Shown in pieces: positions 43,271 to 53,600 of a DNA stretch of 64,000 nucleotides. The stretch is taken from the NCBI GenBank assembly GCA_046328995.1, contig JAXLVN010000002.1, forward strand, positions 186,001 to 250,000, in the 5' to 3' direction. Origin of the DNA: JADJXV01 sp046328995 (GTDB lineage Bacteria > Bacteroidota > Ignavibacteria > Kapaibacteriales > UBA961). The notes beneath the pieces were generated by a model. It had not been told where the DNA came from and made no database searches. It saw only the letters and a program-made list of their open reading frames with translations. The first letter of the stretch is position 1. The number at the start of each line of letters is the position of its first letter. The position numbers were made by a program, and so were the translations under genes.

Positions 43271-43448
43271 AGATGTATTCAATTATTATGTTGGAATTTC
43301 CCGTTCTGGCAGGAATTCCCGTCCCATGCGGTACGCGTTTACGATCGGTTTTAACTACCGACCGGATGGGAATATGCAATTTAATAGTTCTGCTCGTGTT
43401 TTTTTGTAAAAGACGTCCTTTGTTGCCCATACTTTGTAAGAATATTCC

Positions 43449-43480
43449 TTTGAATATATGAATGATAATCCGTAGTTTCG
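43449..43480 (+). promoter_or_regulatory. Possible promoter of the methyltransferase gene
   Basis: TTTG (43449-43452), 20 bases, then TAGTTTCG (43473-43480), one mismatch from TAnnTTTG; the ATG follows 33 bases later. Imperfect ATTCCC/GGGAAT arms lie nearby at about 43316-43373. Confidence 0.3.
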
Positions 43481-43513
43481 CCGCACTACTATTATTCATC
43501 CTCACTTAGCACG

Positions 43514-45259
43514 ATGCCTATGCAAACCGTTAACAAACTCATTCTCGGTGACAATCTCGAAATCCTCAAGCAACTCGACTCCGAATCCGTTGACCTCGTC
43601 TATCTCGACCCACCGTTTTTCTCTAATCGCAACTATGAAGTAATCTGGGGAGATGCCGGAGAAGTGCGCTCCTTTCAAGACCGCTGGAGCGGCGGCATGG
43701 ATCACTATATCGCATGGCTCAAAGAACGCGTCGGAGAAATGCACCGCATCCTTAAATTCACCGGCTCAATATTCTTGCATTGCGACTGGCACGCCGATGC
43801 ATACATTCGTGTGGAGATATTGGATAAGATATTTGGAGCACAAAATTTCCGAAATCATATTACTTGGCAACGAACTAATGCGCATAATGATGCGAAGAAA
43901 AAAATGCCTAACTTATGCGACACAATCTTTTACTATTCTAAATCTGACAATTGGATTTATCATCAAATATTAGGGCAATTAGATGATAAGTATGTTAAGG
44001 ATAATTACCGATTTGAAGATGAAAGAGGTCGATATAGACTAGGAGATTTAACTGCTCCTAATATAAGAAATGGGCATTCTGGAATGGAATGGAAGAACTA
44101 TAATCCCACAGTAGCCGGGCGTAGTTGGGCTGTTCCAAATGTTATTATTGAATCCATAGTAGGACAAGATAAATGTAAGAAGATGAACGTGATAGAGAAA
44201 TTAGATCTACTAGACAACCATGGATATATATTCTTCTCAAAGAATGGCATACCTAGTGTGAAAAGATATTTAGAGAACTCCAAAGGAACAGTAATTGGAG
44301 ATAATTGGACAGACATTTTAAATGTACAATCACAATCCAAAGAACGCATCGGCTACCCAACCCAAAAGCCGGAAGCATTACTTGACCGAATTATCAGAAT
44401 GGGAAGCAATGAGGGCGACACCATTCTCGACCCATTCGTCGGCGGTGGTACGACCATAGCAGTAGCCGAGAAAACCAATCGTAAATGGATAGGGATTGAC
44501 CAATCGGTGCAGGCGGTGAAGGTCACGGAGTTCAGATTGAACAGTCAGCAGAATCTTTTCAGCCAGCCATTTATCGTGCAGCTTCACAAGTACGACTACG
44601 ACACTCTCCGCTACAAAGACGCGTTTGAATTTGAGAGTTGGATTATCACCCAATACGGAGGGCAGCCGCAGAATAAAAAGGGCGGCGACAAAGGCATCGA
44701 CGGTAAGAGCAAGGATAATACACCGATACAGGTTAAGCGTTCGGATAATATTGATGTGAATGTAATCAAGAACTTTTTCGTTTCAGCCAAGCAATACGAT
44801 AAAACTCTTTTTGAAAAGAATGTAGCCGAGAACAAACCCGTAGGAAGTATCATAGCGTTTTCATTCGGCAAAGGAGCAATCCAAGAAGTCGCCCGCCTGA
44901 AGAATCAGGAAGATGTGACCATCAAGCTCATCCGAGTCGATGAAATTGTGCCGATTGCAAAGAAGCCAACTATCACGGTAGAAGTACATGAAATAGGGCG
45001 AGATAAGAAGGATATCTGTGAGATAGAATTCATAGCCACGGGAAGTAGTGCGGCGGGAATAGAGTTTTTCAGTTGGGACTTTGACTATAATGAAAAGGAC
45101 GGTTTCAAACCCGAAATCATCATCGACAAGCAAGGCAAGCAGCAGCACAAGTTTAAAGCGGGTCAGCATATTATTGCGGTGAAGGTAGTGGATAATGATG
45201 GTTTGGATAATATCGAGTTGATTAAGTTGAAGGTGAATGGTGGGGTGGAGAGGAAGTGA
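43514..45259 (+). CDS. DNA methyltransferase fused to Mrr-like nuclease and PKD-like domains
   Basis: 581 residues. Beta-class N4/N6 methyltransferase order: DPPF motif IV at 32-35 first, then the target-recognition region (about 115-260), TQKPEALLDRI, and SAM-binding motif I DPFVGGG at 305-311. Residues about 365-475 form a PD-(D/E)xK domain of the Mrr type, with GGDKGIDG (Asp395) and QVK (405-407). A PKD-like beta-sandwich ends the protein (FFSWDFDYN ... AVKVVDNDGLDN). One chain would therefore carry both modification and cleavage activity. Bases about 43840-44340, covering the target-recognition region, are markedly AT-rich against flanks near 50 percent GC, suggesting exchange of that segment. 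Confidence 0.9.
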   Translation: MPMQTVNKLILGDNLEILKQLDSESVDLVYLDPPFFSNRNYEVIWGDAGEVRSFQDRWSGGMDHYIAWLKERVGEMHRILKFTGSIFLHCDWHADAYIRVEILDKIFGAQNFRNHITWQRTNAHNDAKKKMPNLCDTIFYYSKSDNWIYHQILGQLDDKYVKDNYRFEDERGRYRLGDLTAPNIRNGHSGMEWKNYNPTVAGRSWAVPNVIIESIVGQDKCKKMNVIEKLDLLDNHGYIFFSKNGIPSVKRYLENSKGTVIGDNWTDILNVQSQSKERIGYPTQKPEALLDRIIRMGSNEGDTILDPFVGGGTTIAVAEKTNRKWIGIDQSVQAVKVTEFRLNSQQNLFSQPFIVQLHKYDYDTLRYKDAFEFESWIITQYGGQPQNKKGGDKGIDGKSKDNTPIQVKRSDNIDVNVIKNFFVSAKQYDKTLFEKNVAENKPVGSIIAFSFGKGAIQEVARLKNQEDVTIKLIRVDEIVPIAKKPTITVEVHEIGRDKKDICEIEFIATGSSAAGIEFFSWDFDYNEKDGFKPEIIIDKQGKQQHKFKAGQHIIAVKVVDNDGLDNIELIKLKVNGGVERK

Positions 45260-45315
45260 GAGGGGCAGACAAATAGCCATAAAGATTAACAATCAAATTT
45301 TTACAGGTAATATTA

Positions 45316-47049
45316 ATGGATAGAAGTACTTTGCTACATTTAATCGAAGAGTTATTCTCAAAAATGATGAATAAGTCCAATCTTGGTAGTGCTGTTAATG
45401 ATCATAGAAGTAAAATACAAGCAGAAGCAACATTGAAGCCCGTACTGGAAATTATCTTCGATTGTAATCTAGAGAATACAAATATGCAAAAGTCAAATTA
45501 CCCTGGGATAGATTTAGTCTCAGAGGATGAGCGAATTGGCTTCCAAATAACTGCAGATACTTCAAAAGAAAAAATAAAAGATTCGATTGACAAATGTATA
45601 TCAACAAGATATAAAATTTACGAAAAAATCGATAGATTGATTGTGATACTCTTGGCTGATAAGCCTAAATATCATAATAAGGGAATTAATAAAAGTATCA
45701 ACAATTTTAAATTCGATAAAGATAAGGATATTATTGATTTTAGAGATTTATATAGACTAATTTATAATTTTGATTTAAAAAAGATTGAGAAGATTTATTT
45801 TCATCTACAAAGAGACTTAGAAAATGATGAAGAGTATTTTTCAAATGTTAATAAATTAAGGGCAGTAAACGAAACGTTTAGTCCCAATTGGAAAATTACA
45901 CAGTATGGATCAAATTTTTTAGTTTCGGCAAAGCATGCTGATGCAGCTAAGGTTCAACCCATTCAGTTAAATGGTACAATTACTTTTCATGAGACACCCG
46001 AAGGTCAAAAAGAACAGCAACAATTACAAGACTTGTTAGAAAAAGGATTCGGTCCTTGTAAAATTGAAAATGCTAGTATTGAAGGTTTTGAATATCCTGA
46101 TTTTTTCCCAGATTATTATAGACGAATATTTACAAACCAAATGATGATATTGATTCCTTTGCCTAATCTATTCAAGGAAGATAAGGAAATTAGGGTAGTT
46201 TTAGAAGATATTGATGGTAGCGAATTATTCTCAACAGAAAAGATAATACTAAAGGTGACAAGGGCAGGAGCTAAAGAAATAGAACATTCGAATGCTGAAC
46301 AAAATACCCCTATTAAATTAGGAATAATAGGTAATTCCGATTTGAATAATAATTCTTTTCAGTATAGTTTTAGTTTACATACTAAAGGATTCGGTGCAAA
46401 AGAACTAGCTCTTGGGTGTAAATTCTTCAATACTCTAAAAAAATGTCATACTATAAGTATTAGAGATTTTTACGATGATCATCAATTGTTTCTACTTGAA
46501 AACACGAATATTGGACAGACATCATTATTTATGGAAAATCTCCAAAAAACTTATGAGGCACTACATTTTTTTGAGAGAAAGTACCGAACCAGATTTTCTC
46601 TTCCTGATGAATACTTGCCACCACAACAGATTGATGATATATTATATTACTATGCTGCATTCACAGACGGGTATGCCGTTCAGGTATGTAAGGGTTTCAC
46701 GATAGATGTCAACAAAGATTTCATCGAGCAACTTCACCCCGCTCCGGCTGCTTATGCTTTCTTTAATCATTATCCTGACGAAGATTTTCAATTATTTGGT
46801 CAAACCTTCAAAATAGGAAACTTGATGATTGTATTCCCTGTTTGTCAGGTAAATAAGGAATCTTACGAAAATGCAGTACAATTTTTCAATGATCATACAT
46901 CTGAAGAATTTGTCAATATTAGATTTGAGCCTGTTGAGTATAATAAAATATGGACGTTTGCAAAAGACTACCATAAATTAGAGGTTGAATTTGAATCTAA
47001 TAAATTATTGGAGTACGTTTTGCAACAACGTTCTTCTGAGATTAAGTAA
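45316..47049 (+). CDS. SMEK-like-domain protein of unknown function, AT-rich gene
   Basis: 577 residues. The N-terminus (about 1-110) fits the SMEK domain pattern: FDCNLENTNMQKSNYPGIDL followed by ERIGFQITADTSKEKIKDSIDKC. SMEK domains occur at the N-terminus of many bacterial conflict-system proteins and are thought to act in nucleic-acid binding or cleavage. Residues about 190-577 match nothing I recognise; they contain Asp/Phe/Tyr-rich segments and no NTPase motif. The gene is far more AT-rich than its neighbours (45661-45720 has 12 G/C in 60), a sign of recent acquisition. It lies 56 bases after the methyltransferase-nuclease gene and ends before a strong terminator, so the two probably form one defence operon. 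Confidence 0.75.
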   Translation: MDRSTLLHLIEELFSKMMNKSNLGSAVNDHRSKIQAEATLKPVLEIIFDCNLENTNMQKSNYPGIDLVSEDERIGFQITADTSKEKIKDSIDKCISTRYKIYEKIDRLIVILLADKPKYHNKGINKSINNFKFDKDKDIIDFRDLYRLIYNFDLKKIEKIYFHLQRDLENDEEYFSNVNKLRAVNETFSPNWKITQYGSNFLVSAKHADAAKVQPIQLNGTITFHETPEGQKEQQQLQDLLEKGFGPCKIENASIEGFEYPDFFPDYYRRIFTNQMMILIPLPNLFKEDKEIRVVLEDIDGSELFSTEKIILKVTRAGAKEIEHSNAEQNTPIKLGIIGNSDLNNNSFQYSFSLHTKGFGAKELALGCKFFNTLKKCHTISIRDFYDDHQLFLLENTNIGQTSLFMENLQKTYEALHFFERKYRTRFSLPDEYLPPQQIDDILYYYAAFTDGYAVQVCKGFTIDVNKDFIEQLHPAPAAYAFFNHYPDEDFQLFGQTFKIGNLMIVFPVCQVNKESYENAVQFFNDHTSEEFVNIRFEPVEYNKIWTFAKDYHKLEVEFESNKLLEYVLQQRSSEIK

Positions 47050-47190
47050 ATTACTTAGACTATACTTCACTCTGAAACTACTTGGAATAGCAACTTGTTA
47101 ATTTAATTTGCCAATCCAATCTAAACCCTTATATTTGAAATGCCTCTTACTTGCCTGAGAGGTGATAGGTAGGTACAGGTGAGAAAAAGA

Positions 47191-47230
47191 AAGCCCAACA
47201 GCGTGGTAACTGTTGGGCTTTTGCTTTTGG
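47191..47230. terminator. Bidirectional terminator closing the methyltransferase-SMEK operon
   Basis: Stem AAGCCCAACAG (47191-47201) pairs perfectly with CTGTTGGGCTT (47210-47220), followed by TTGCTTTT; an A-rich stretch precedes it, so it can also serve the minus-strand gene that ends at 47246. Confidence 0.85.
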
Positions 47231-47245
47231 GTGACGCGAAGTCGA

Positions 47246-48406
47246 TTATACGTTTACATTTAGCTCCGCCCACTCACCAACAATCCCGCCATTCACCGCG
47301 CGGATACGATATGTCCAATTACCCGGCGCCGGAGAATCCGAGAAGCTCGTGCCGTTGGTGTTGAAGAGGAGTGTATAGACGCTTGTGCCTGCTACTGCGC
47401 GCTCGATTTGATAGGTTTCTGCGTAGAGAACTGCGCTCCATGTTAATGTGCCGCTTGAGAAGGAGAAGTTTTGCACGCCTGCCAAACCGAATAGACGTTC
47501 TAATATTCCCGAGTATCCTGTGAGTCCGCTCGCATTTCGCGCTCGTACCTTGTACCAAAGTTTGCCGTCGAGCAATGTCGGCACAACATGGGAATTTGAC
47601 GGGGACGATATATCGTCTTGCCAGTCGGTGCCATTGGTTGAGATTGCAATGCCGTAGCTCGTTGCGCCATCGACGGGTGTCCATTCGAGAGTAGTCGAAC
47701 CGTTGAAATAGGGAACGTTGGGCGTATCGGGCACTGCGCCGCCGCCGCCGCTTTGTCCCATACTTGAGGAACGCACAAACCCCAAATCTATCAGGTTGAT
47801 ATGATCATCATCCCATGTAATGCAGCAGCACTGATAGAGATATTTCAAATCGTTGGTGGTAGTGTCCCACACTTCATTGAATACATTCCGAGCATGGGTG
47901 GCTTCGCCGCGCTCTTTGGCTTTTGCTTGATATTTCTCGGTGGCTGCTGCGAGTGCTGTGGTCAGACGGGTGATAAGTGTTGTAGGTAGGAGCGGAGTTT
48001 CGCCTAATGCAACGAGGCGTGTATGCTCACCGAGGACAATCCGAACTTTCTCTAACTGTTCGAGTTGGCTTGTCGGATACGAGATGTTGAACTGATACTC
48101 GGCAAGAAATTCCGGCTTGTCTTTGTACAAGTTATCGGCAAATTTCTTGGCAACGACGTATTCTTTGCGCAGGAAGTCGAAGGCGAGGCGGGCTGAAGTC
48201 GTAGCAGCGACACTTTCACCGTCTTCTATGCTTGCAAGATCTTTCTTGGCGAGAAAGAGCGAAGAGCAATTTGCAAGGCGCGTCGAAAGATCGACAGGCA
48301 GCTCAATGAGCGTTGGTAAATGCGTTGCAAGATTCATCTCGATGAGTTGCAAACGTTCGGCACGAACGGCGATAGTGTCTGCCGAAAAGCTATTGTCTGG
48401 AATCAT
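47246..48406 (-). CDS. Fibronectin type III-domain protein of unknown function
   Basis: 386 residues, ATG at 48406 with GGAG nearby; no signal peptide. Residues 1-205 are mostly helical (RLQLIEMNLATHLPTLIEL, FLRKEYVVAKKFADNLY), with a Cys-rich LYQCCCITWDDD. A Gly-rich hinge (SGGGGAVPDTP) leads to two fibronectin III repeats (about 230-310 and 315-386; TLEWTPVDGATSYGIAIS, TLTWSAVLYAETYQIERA). The helical N-terminal domain is unfamiliar. Without a signal peptide or T9SS domain it may be cytoplasmic or exported by another route, for example as part of a phage-tail-like machine; no such genes are adjacent. Confidence 0.75.
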   Translation of the reverse strand: MIPDNSFSADTIAVRAERLQLIEMNLATHLPTLIELPVDLSTRLANCSSLFLAKKDLASIEDGESVAATTSARLAFDFLRKEYVVAKKFADNLYKDKPEFLAEYQFNISYPTSQLEQLEKVRIVLGEHTRLVALGETPLLPTTLITRLTTALAAATEKYQAKAKERGEATHARNVFNEVWDTTTNDLKYLYQCCCITWDDDHINLIDLGFVRSSSMGQSGGGGAVPDTPNVPYFNGSTTLEWTPVDGATSYGIAISTNGTDWQDDISSPSNSHVVPTLLDGKLWYKVRARNASGLTGYSGILERLFGLAGVQNFSFSSGTLTWSAVLYAETYQIERAVAGTSVYTLLFNTNGTSFSDSPAPGNWTYRIRAVNGGIVGEWAELNVNV

Positions 48407-48569
48407 AAATACTCCATAGAAAAAGGGTTATGTAAAAAAGATATAAATAAAAATGGGATGTGGAAATCACATCACGTCTAACGGGAGATTCGAGTAAAAA
48501 GAGTCGATAATGATGCGGAAAGTAGTTGAAGTAGTGCGAGGAATTGGCTGTGAATTGGTTTAGATGCCG

Positions 48570-48800
48570 TTTCCTGATGTAGTTGAGCTGTTTCCTGATG
48601 TAGTTGAGCTGTTTCCTGATGTAGTTGAGCTCTTTCTTGATGTTGATGAGCTCTTTCCTGATGTTGATGAGCTCTTTCCTGATGTAGTTGAGCTCTTTCC
48701 TGATGTAGTTGAGCTCTTTCCTGACGTTGATGAGCTCTTTCCTGATGTAGTTGAGCTCTTTCCTGATGTTGATGACCTCTTTCCTGACGTTGATGAGCAG
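48570..48800. repeat. 21-bp minisatellite, exactly 11 copies
   Basis: Unit TTTCCTGATGTWGWTGAGCTS repeats without length change for 231 bases. Because 21 is a multiple of three, all frames stay open: the plus strand reads PDV(V/D)ELF heptads (open from ATG 48564 to 48824) and the minus strand reads N(Y/I)(I/V)RKEL heptads (open from TTG 48872 to 48390). The minus reading is a coiled-coil-like heptad with hydrophobic residues at fixed positions. Neither frame has a convincing ribosome binding site, so I annotate it as a repeat and not a gene. Confidence 0.9.
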
Positions 48801-48871
48801 TTGACTTGGGCAGTCGAAGAATGATCTTGAGAAAAACGAAAATTGACTTTTCAAAAATAGTACATTTTTCA

Positions 48872-48912
48872 AAAAAAAACTGACAAGTTTTTTACGCTTG
48901 TCAGTTTTTTTT
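48872..48912. terminator. Strong intrinsic terminator
   Basis: AAAAAACTGACAAG and CTTGTCAGTTTTTT pair around a short loop, with long A and T runs on both sides. On the minus strand it ends the propeller-protein gene whose stop is at 48925. Confidence 0.9.
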
Positions 48913-48924
48913 GCGTTTGATTAG

Positions 48925-50607
48925 TTAGTGCATGACTACTATCGGCTTGCTTATCTTTCCGGTGGGAGTGCGAAGCTGTACAAAATACACACCCGAAGCC
49001 AAATCCGACACATCGACATTCAGCGAACCGTTCGCGTTTGAAATGGTTTGTTTGCCTACGACTTCCATTCCGAAGCTGTTTACTATTGTGACGGCGGAGA
49101 TAGCATCTGTACCGCTAATGGTGATGGTGGTGCTTGAGGGGTTTGGGGTGATGGTGATAGTACCGGATTGTGTATCGGGCTGCTCTTCGGCATCTGATGG
49201 TGCGAGGAATGGCGGCAAACCGTTTTCATTGAGTACTCCCCATCCGCCAAATCGTAATGTGAACCAAACATTATTATCGTTGTCAGTACCTACCCATTCT
49301 ACTTCATCGCTTGGAAGTGGGGAATTCTTAGATGTATATGCTGTCCAAGTAGTATTGTCAAATTTTAGAAGTCCGCAACCTTCTAAATAGTAATTGGAAG
49401 ATCTAGTGCCGTATGCTTTCGTTGCAATCCATTTATTCCCGTGCTTGTCTATTGCTATAGAATTAATATAGTTATTACTATTCATTGGGCTATTTGAATT
49501 GTTATATAAATTCCATGTGACTCCATCAAATTTTGCAAGCCCTATCATGCCATCTGTCATACCAAAATCAATAACAGCTTTAAAACTCGACGACCTTTTT
49601 TGACCTAATCCTAACCAAAGAGATCCATTTGCTTCTGCTGCCATCGACCAAACATAAGCTGCAGGCATTGTTGAATTTTGTGGAGTAATGCGCGTCCATA
49701 GAGATCCGTCATACTTTGCCAATCCATTTTGAGTACCAATCCAAATTATTTGACCGGAGACTGCAATTCCTGTTATTACTTCTACTCCTATGGTTGAATT
49801 TGTTAAATCGAATACTGTCCACTCTGTTCCTGATAATCGCGCAAGTCCTTTGTCTGTACCTGCCCAAATAGTTCCATTACCTTCAACTGCGACACATAAC
49901 ACCCTATTGCTAGGTAAGCGTGAAGTCATAGTATTATATATGGTGGTATAAGTTCCATCAAAACGAACAAGCCCTTTCCCTGTAGCAAACCACATATTGT
50001 TAGCAGTATCTACAGCTTGATTAAATATTGTATATCCACCAAGGATTCCTGTGCCTTCAAACCAATTAATCGGTTGACCTTTAAGAAAAATACCTGCTCC
50101 ATCAAGTAGAAAATCTGATCCCGCCGCTTCGAATGAATTATAGTAGTATTTATTCTGTTTGTCTTGAAAAATAAATTTTGGACGAGAATAACCACCACTT
50201 TTGGAAAAAACTCTCCAAGATGAATTGTCTGTAATATTAACATAACAAGTTGTTTGCGATGCAAGATTACCGTTTGAGCCGCTAATAGTAATTGCATAAA
50301 CGCCCTTACCATGTCCTTCTTTAGTACCTATTGAAAGGATTGTTCCAGTATATGGAGCATTCACAATACCTGCGGATAGAGAGACTGTCGCTTGAATTGA
50401 TGGATTTACTTCTATAACTGAGAGAAATACCGACGCATTAAAATCTTTTGGAACATTGATTATGATGTTGAATTTTGCCGTATCACCAGCGGTAATGTTT
50501 ATTGTATCTCTATTAGTTTTTATACTGAAATCTGTTTGTTGGCTTCGTGTAGTTTGTACATATCCTAAGAGTAAAACCGAGAGTACGAGTGTAAGACGTG
50601 TTTTCAT
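48925..50607 (-). CDS. T9SS-exported beta-propeller protein (two-component-regulator-propeller repeats)
   Basis: 560 residues; ATG at 50607 with AGGAAA upstream and a signal peptide (MKTRLTLVLSVLLLGYVQTTRSQ). An Ig-like domain (about 24-125) is followed by Reg_prop-type propeller blades (NMWFATGKGLVRFDG, TIWAGTDKGLARL, IIWIGTQNGLAKYDG, NKWIATKAYG). In other Bacteroidota such propellers are usually the periplasmic sensor of hybrid kinases, but here no kinase is attached. A T9SS sorting domain follows (TPNPSSTTITI ... SGVYFVQL), so it should be surface-exposed. It starts 21 bases after the stop of the adhesin-like gene, forming an operon with it. Codon use is somewhat AT-rich in the middle. Confidence 0.88.
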   Translation of the reverse strand: MKTRLTLVLSVLLLGYVQTTRSQQTDFSIKTNRDTINITAGDTAKFNIIINVPKDFNASVFLSVIEVNPSIQATVSLSAGIVNAPYTGTILSIGTKEGHGKGVYAITISGSNGNLASQTTCYVNITDNSSWRVFSKSGGYSRPKFIFQDKQNKYYYNSFEAAGSDFLLDGAGIFLKGQPINWFEGTGILGGYTIFNQAVDTANNMWFATGKGLVRFDGTYTTIYNTMTSRLPSNRVLCVAVEGNGTIWAGTDKGLARLSGTEWTVFDLTNSTIGVEVITGIAVSGQIIWIGTQNGLAKYDGSLWTRITPQNSTMPAAYVWSMAAEANGSLWLGLGQKRSSSFKAVIDFGMTDGMIGLAKFDGVTWNLYNNSNSPMNSNNYINSIAIDKHGNKWIATKAYGTRSSNYYLEGCGLLKFDNTTWTAYTSKNSPLPSDEVEWVGTDNDNNVWFTLRFGGWGVLNENGLPPFLAPSDAEEQPDTQSGTITITPNPSSTTITISGTDAISAVTIVNSFGMEVVGKQTISNANGSLNVDVSDLASGVYFVQLRTPTGKISKPIVVMH

Positions 50608-50628
50608 ATTGGGTTTCCTGTTTTATAG

Positions 50629-53600
50629 TTATTTGATAATCATCATTTTCTTGGATTTGATAATCTGCCCATTGAGGGAGATGCCGTAGAGATAGACACC
50701 TGTTTTGAGGTCGGTAGCTGAATAAGTGTATTGAGATGGAATATTAGTTTGAACGGCGACACTTTGAAAAATAGAATTGCCGCCTGCATCAGCAATAACG
50801 AGTTCTATTCTACCTGATAATCGCTCTGGCACGAAGTAGGTAATAATAGTTTCTTTAGCAAAAGGATTCGGTGTATTTTGCTCTAATAGCACATCATCGT
50901 AGAGTTCAGCATTTTTACAGCACGTAGATTGAATTTGAATAACCTTTTCTTCAAGGTCTTTAATGCGTTGTTTATAAACTACATTTTCCTCTTCCAAGAC
51001 ATTAATCCTTTGACTCATGGAAAGATTATCAGTCTGTAGGGTTTTGTTTTCTTGTTGGATAGTTTGGGTAATACTATCAATGATTTTAAGTAGTATGTTT
51101 GTTGAGGTAAGACTTGCATCAAGTTCTTTTATAGCGTTGACTGATAAGTACGCTAATGCAGAGGGATTATAAGCAAGATAATCACTTTTTACTTCTTCAA
51201 TTACTTCGGGTATGAATTCAAACTCTGAAACGTAATTATAGGTATGAGATATTATTTCGTTCGCTTGACCTCCACATAAATCTACAGAAATGTGAACTGT
51301 AGAATCTAAATGTCCGTGTTCAATAACTTCAGCGGGCTTAATCATTTTTTTTGAGGTAAACGTTGTGTTTTTAACGGTATATGGTGCAACTTTTTGAATG
51401 TCTTGAGCAAGAATACCAATATGTTCATTGGTTGAGTCTATACCTAACTTGCCGTTAAAATGATATCGAATTGGATTAATTTTCTTAATGGTTGCCAAGC
51501 CATCAGTAAAATTAGAAATATCTTTTTTAAGGTTCATATCTGAGATTGTCCACCAATTACCTCCTAATGACATTCCATTTCCTGTTATCGTTAGTATTGA
51601 GCTGTCGTTTGCAGCTGTACCTCCGATAACTGTTTTCCCCTCTATGACTAAGCCATCTGTCGGTACACTGATCGAACCCGCGTAGCTGCTACCAATTGCT
51701 ACGCCACCTTTAACATCTAATCTATTTGCAGGGTTTGTTAATCCAATACCGACCTTGCCACGACTACCTGCTGTTGAGTCACCGGGGCCAACGTATAAGG
51801 TAGCACTGTCACTAAGGAAGCCAATACTTAATGAATTGCTATACGAACTTTTAAGTCTATGATTATCATCTCTACCACGACCGATTACAAATCCATATCT
51901 ATGGAGGGAGGTAAGATGTTCCCCAATTGTTAATGATCCTTGCTCGTTAGCAAGAGATTTTCGACCAATCGATGTAGTGTAAGAGGCATTTGCTGTAACT
52001 GAATCTCCGATTGCTATGGAATTCATACCTGCAGCTAATGATACTGAGCCCAGTGCTAATGAGTTATTACCCAATGCTTTGTTATTGCGCATTGCAGCAA
52101 ATGAAGAAGCTCCACTGCTGATACATCCATACCCCATAGCGAAAGCAAAATCTGTATCTGCTACGCATTGATACCCAAAAGCTCCTGTATAACGACGAGT
52201 TGCTTTACAAGCATATCCCATAGCAATTGCGTCTATACCGTTCGCAACTACATTATGTCCAATAGCTATATTTCCATGGACACCTAAGATAGCGCCAGTA
52301 TCTCCAGCAATTGCATTTTCTCCAATTGCGATACAATCAATAAATGGAGCATAAGCATTACGCCCAATTGCAACAGAGTAATCTCCTATATTACTGTCAT
52401 CCCAACGATGAAAATATTCTGGATGAGAACCTTCTACAGTAGTATCTATTTTCCCCGCCCGAAACGCTGCTTTGTCAGGTATCCACATAAGCCGAGTACC
52501 TACACCAATTTCTGAGGCAGTTATAATATTGGTTGTATCATTTATCCACGTTACAACTCTTTTAAGTGGAGTAGATGCTGTATCTCCATCAAACAGCACT
52601 GCCCCATTCGTTACCTGAAACCTTGCCATTGGCACTTCATTATTAATCCCTACATTACCATTGGAAAGGAGCGACATACGAGCGACAGTAGATTCTTTTC
52701 CTATGTCATCACGGTAAATATCACCGGAGTTATGTGAGGAATCTTCGACCAACTTTTGGGCGGCTGTATTATACCCTGCTCTAAAATGCAACGCCCCCAT
52801 CGTGGTAGTAATGCTTGTACCATCATTCCTTCCATACACTCCTGAAAAGCACATAGGGTTGTATTGTCGAATGGATTGGATATACCAAGAATATGAGCTG
52901 GTTCGGTCAACATTATTTGTATCATATGGGTCACCATACGGACTATACAACCGTATCTGCGGTCCTGGAGTAGCATCAGCACTTGTTGCGCCGGATGTGA
53001 ATGATATCTTAGGAAGATGATAATTCGCAGTGCCAACATTCACATCAAGTTGTCCTAATGGCGTTTGGGTTCTGATGCCGACTTTTTCATCCACAATCCT
53101 CATAACTTCAATTTCCCCTCCTGTTGGTCGTTGTCCTAATGCCGAACAATAGAAAGCCAATCCGCCGAGCCAGTTGTCGGGAGAAGTAGTATCGCCGGTA
53201 TTAAATTTTTGTGGGATTGCGTTTGAAATGGGTTTGATTGCTGCGACAGCCCAGTCTTGTCCTGTTGTTATTCCACCTGACCAAAACTGTATGGCACTCT
53301 GCCCGAAATTGTACGTGCCGTATGTTGATTCTGTTTGTAGCCGTTCGATGGCAGGGTAGATTTTAGTAGTTCCTGTAGCGCAATAACTGGAATGAATATG
53401 CAAAGGAACACTAGGGTTGGTACGTATTCCAACTCTACCATCGTATCGAACAAATCCAGAAGCCGTATCGCAAACATGTCCAATTCCGGTAGGTACCCAC
53501 GTGGCTTGTGCTTTTGCTTGGTAGGGTACCATCGTAGCGGTAACAATCATAGCCGTAATCCCCAGAATGAGGCGGCTACATGCGCGGGTTAGGAAAAAAG

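Noticed and set aside
48390..48872. 160-codon minus-strand gene over the minisatellite
   Set aside because: Starts only with TTG, lacks a ribosome binding site and overlaps a terminator and the next gene's start; kept as a repeat with a finding instead.
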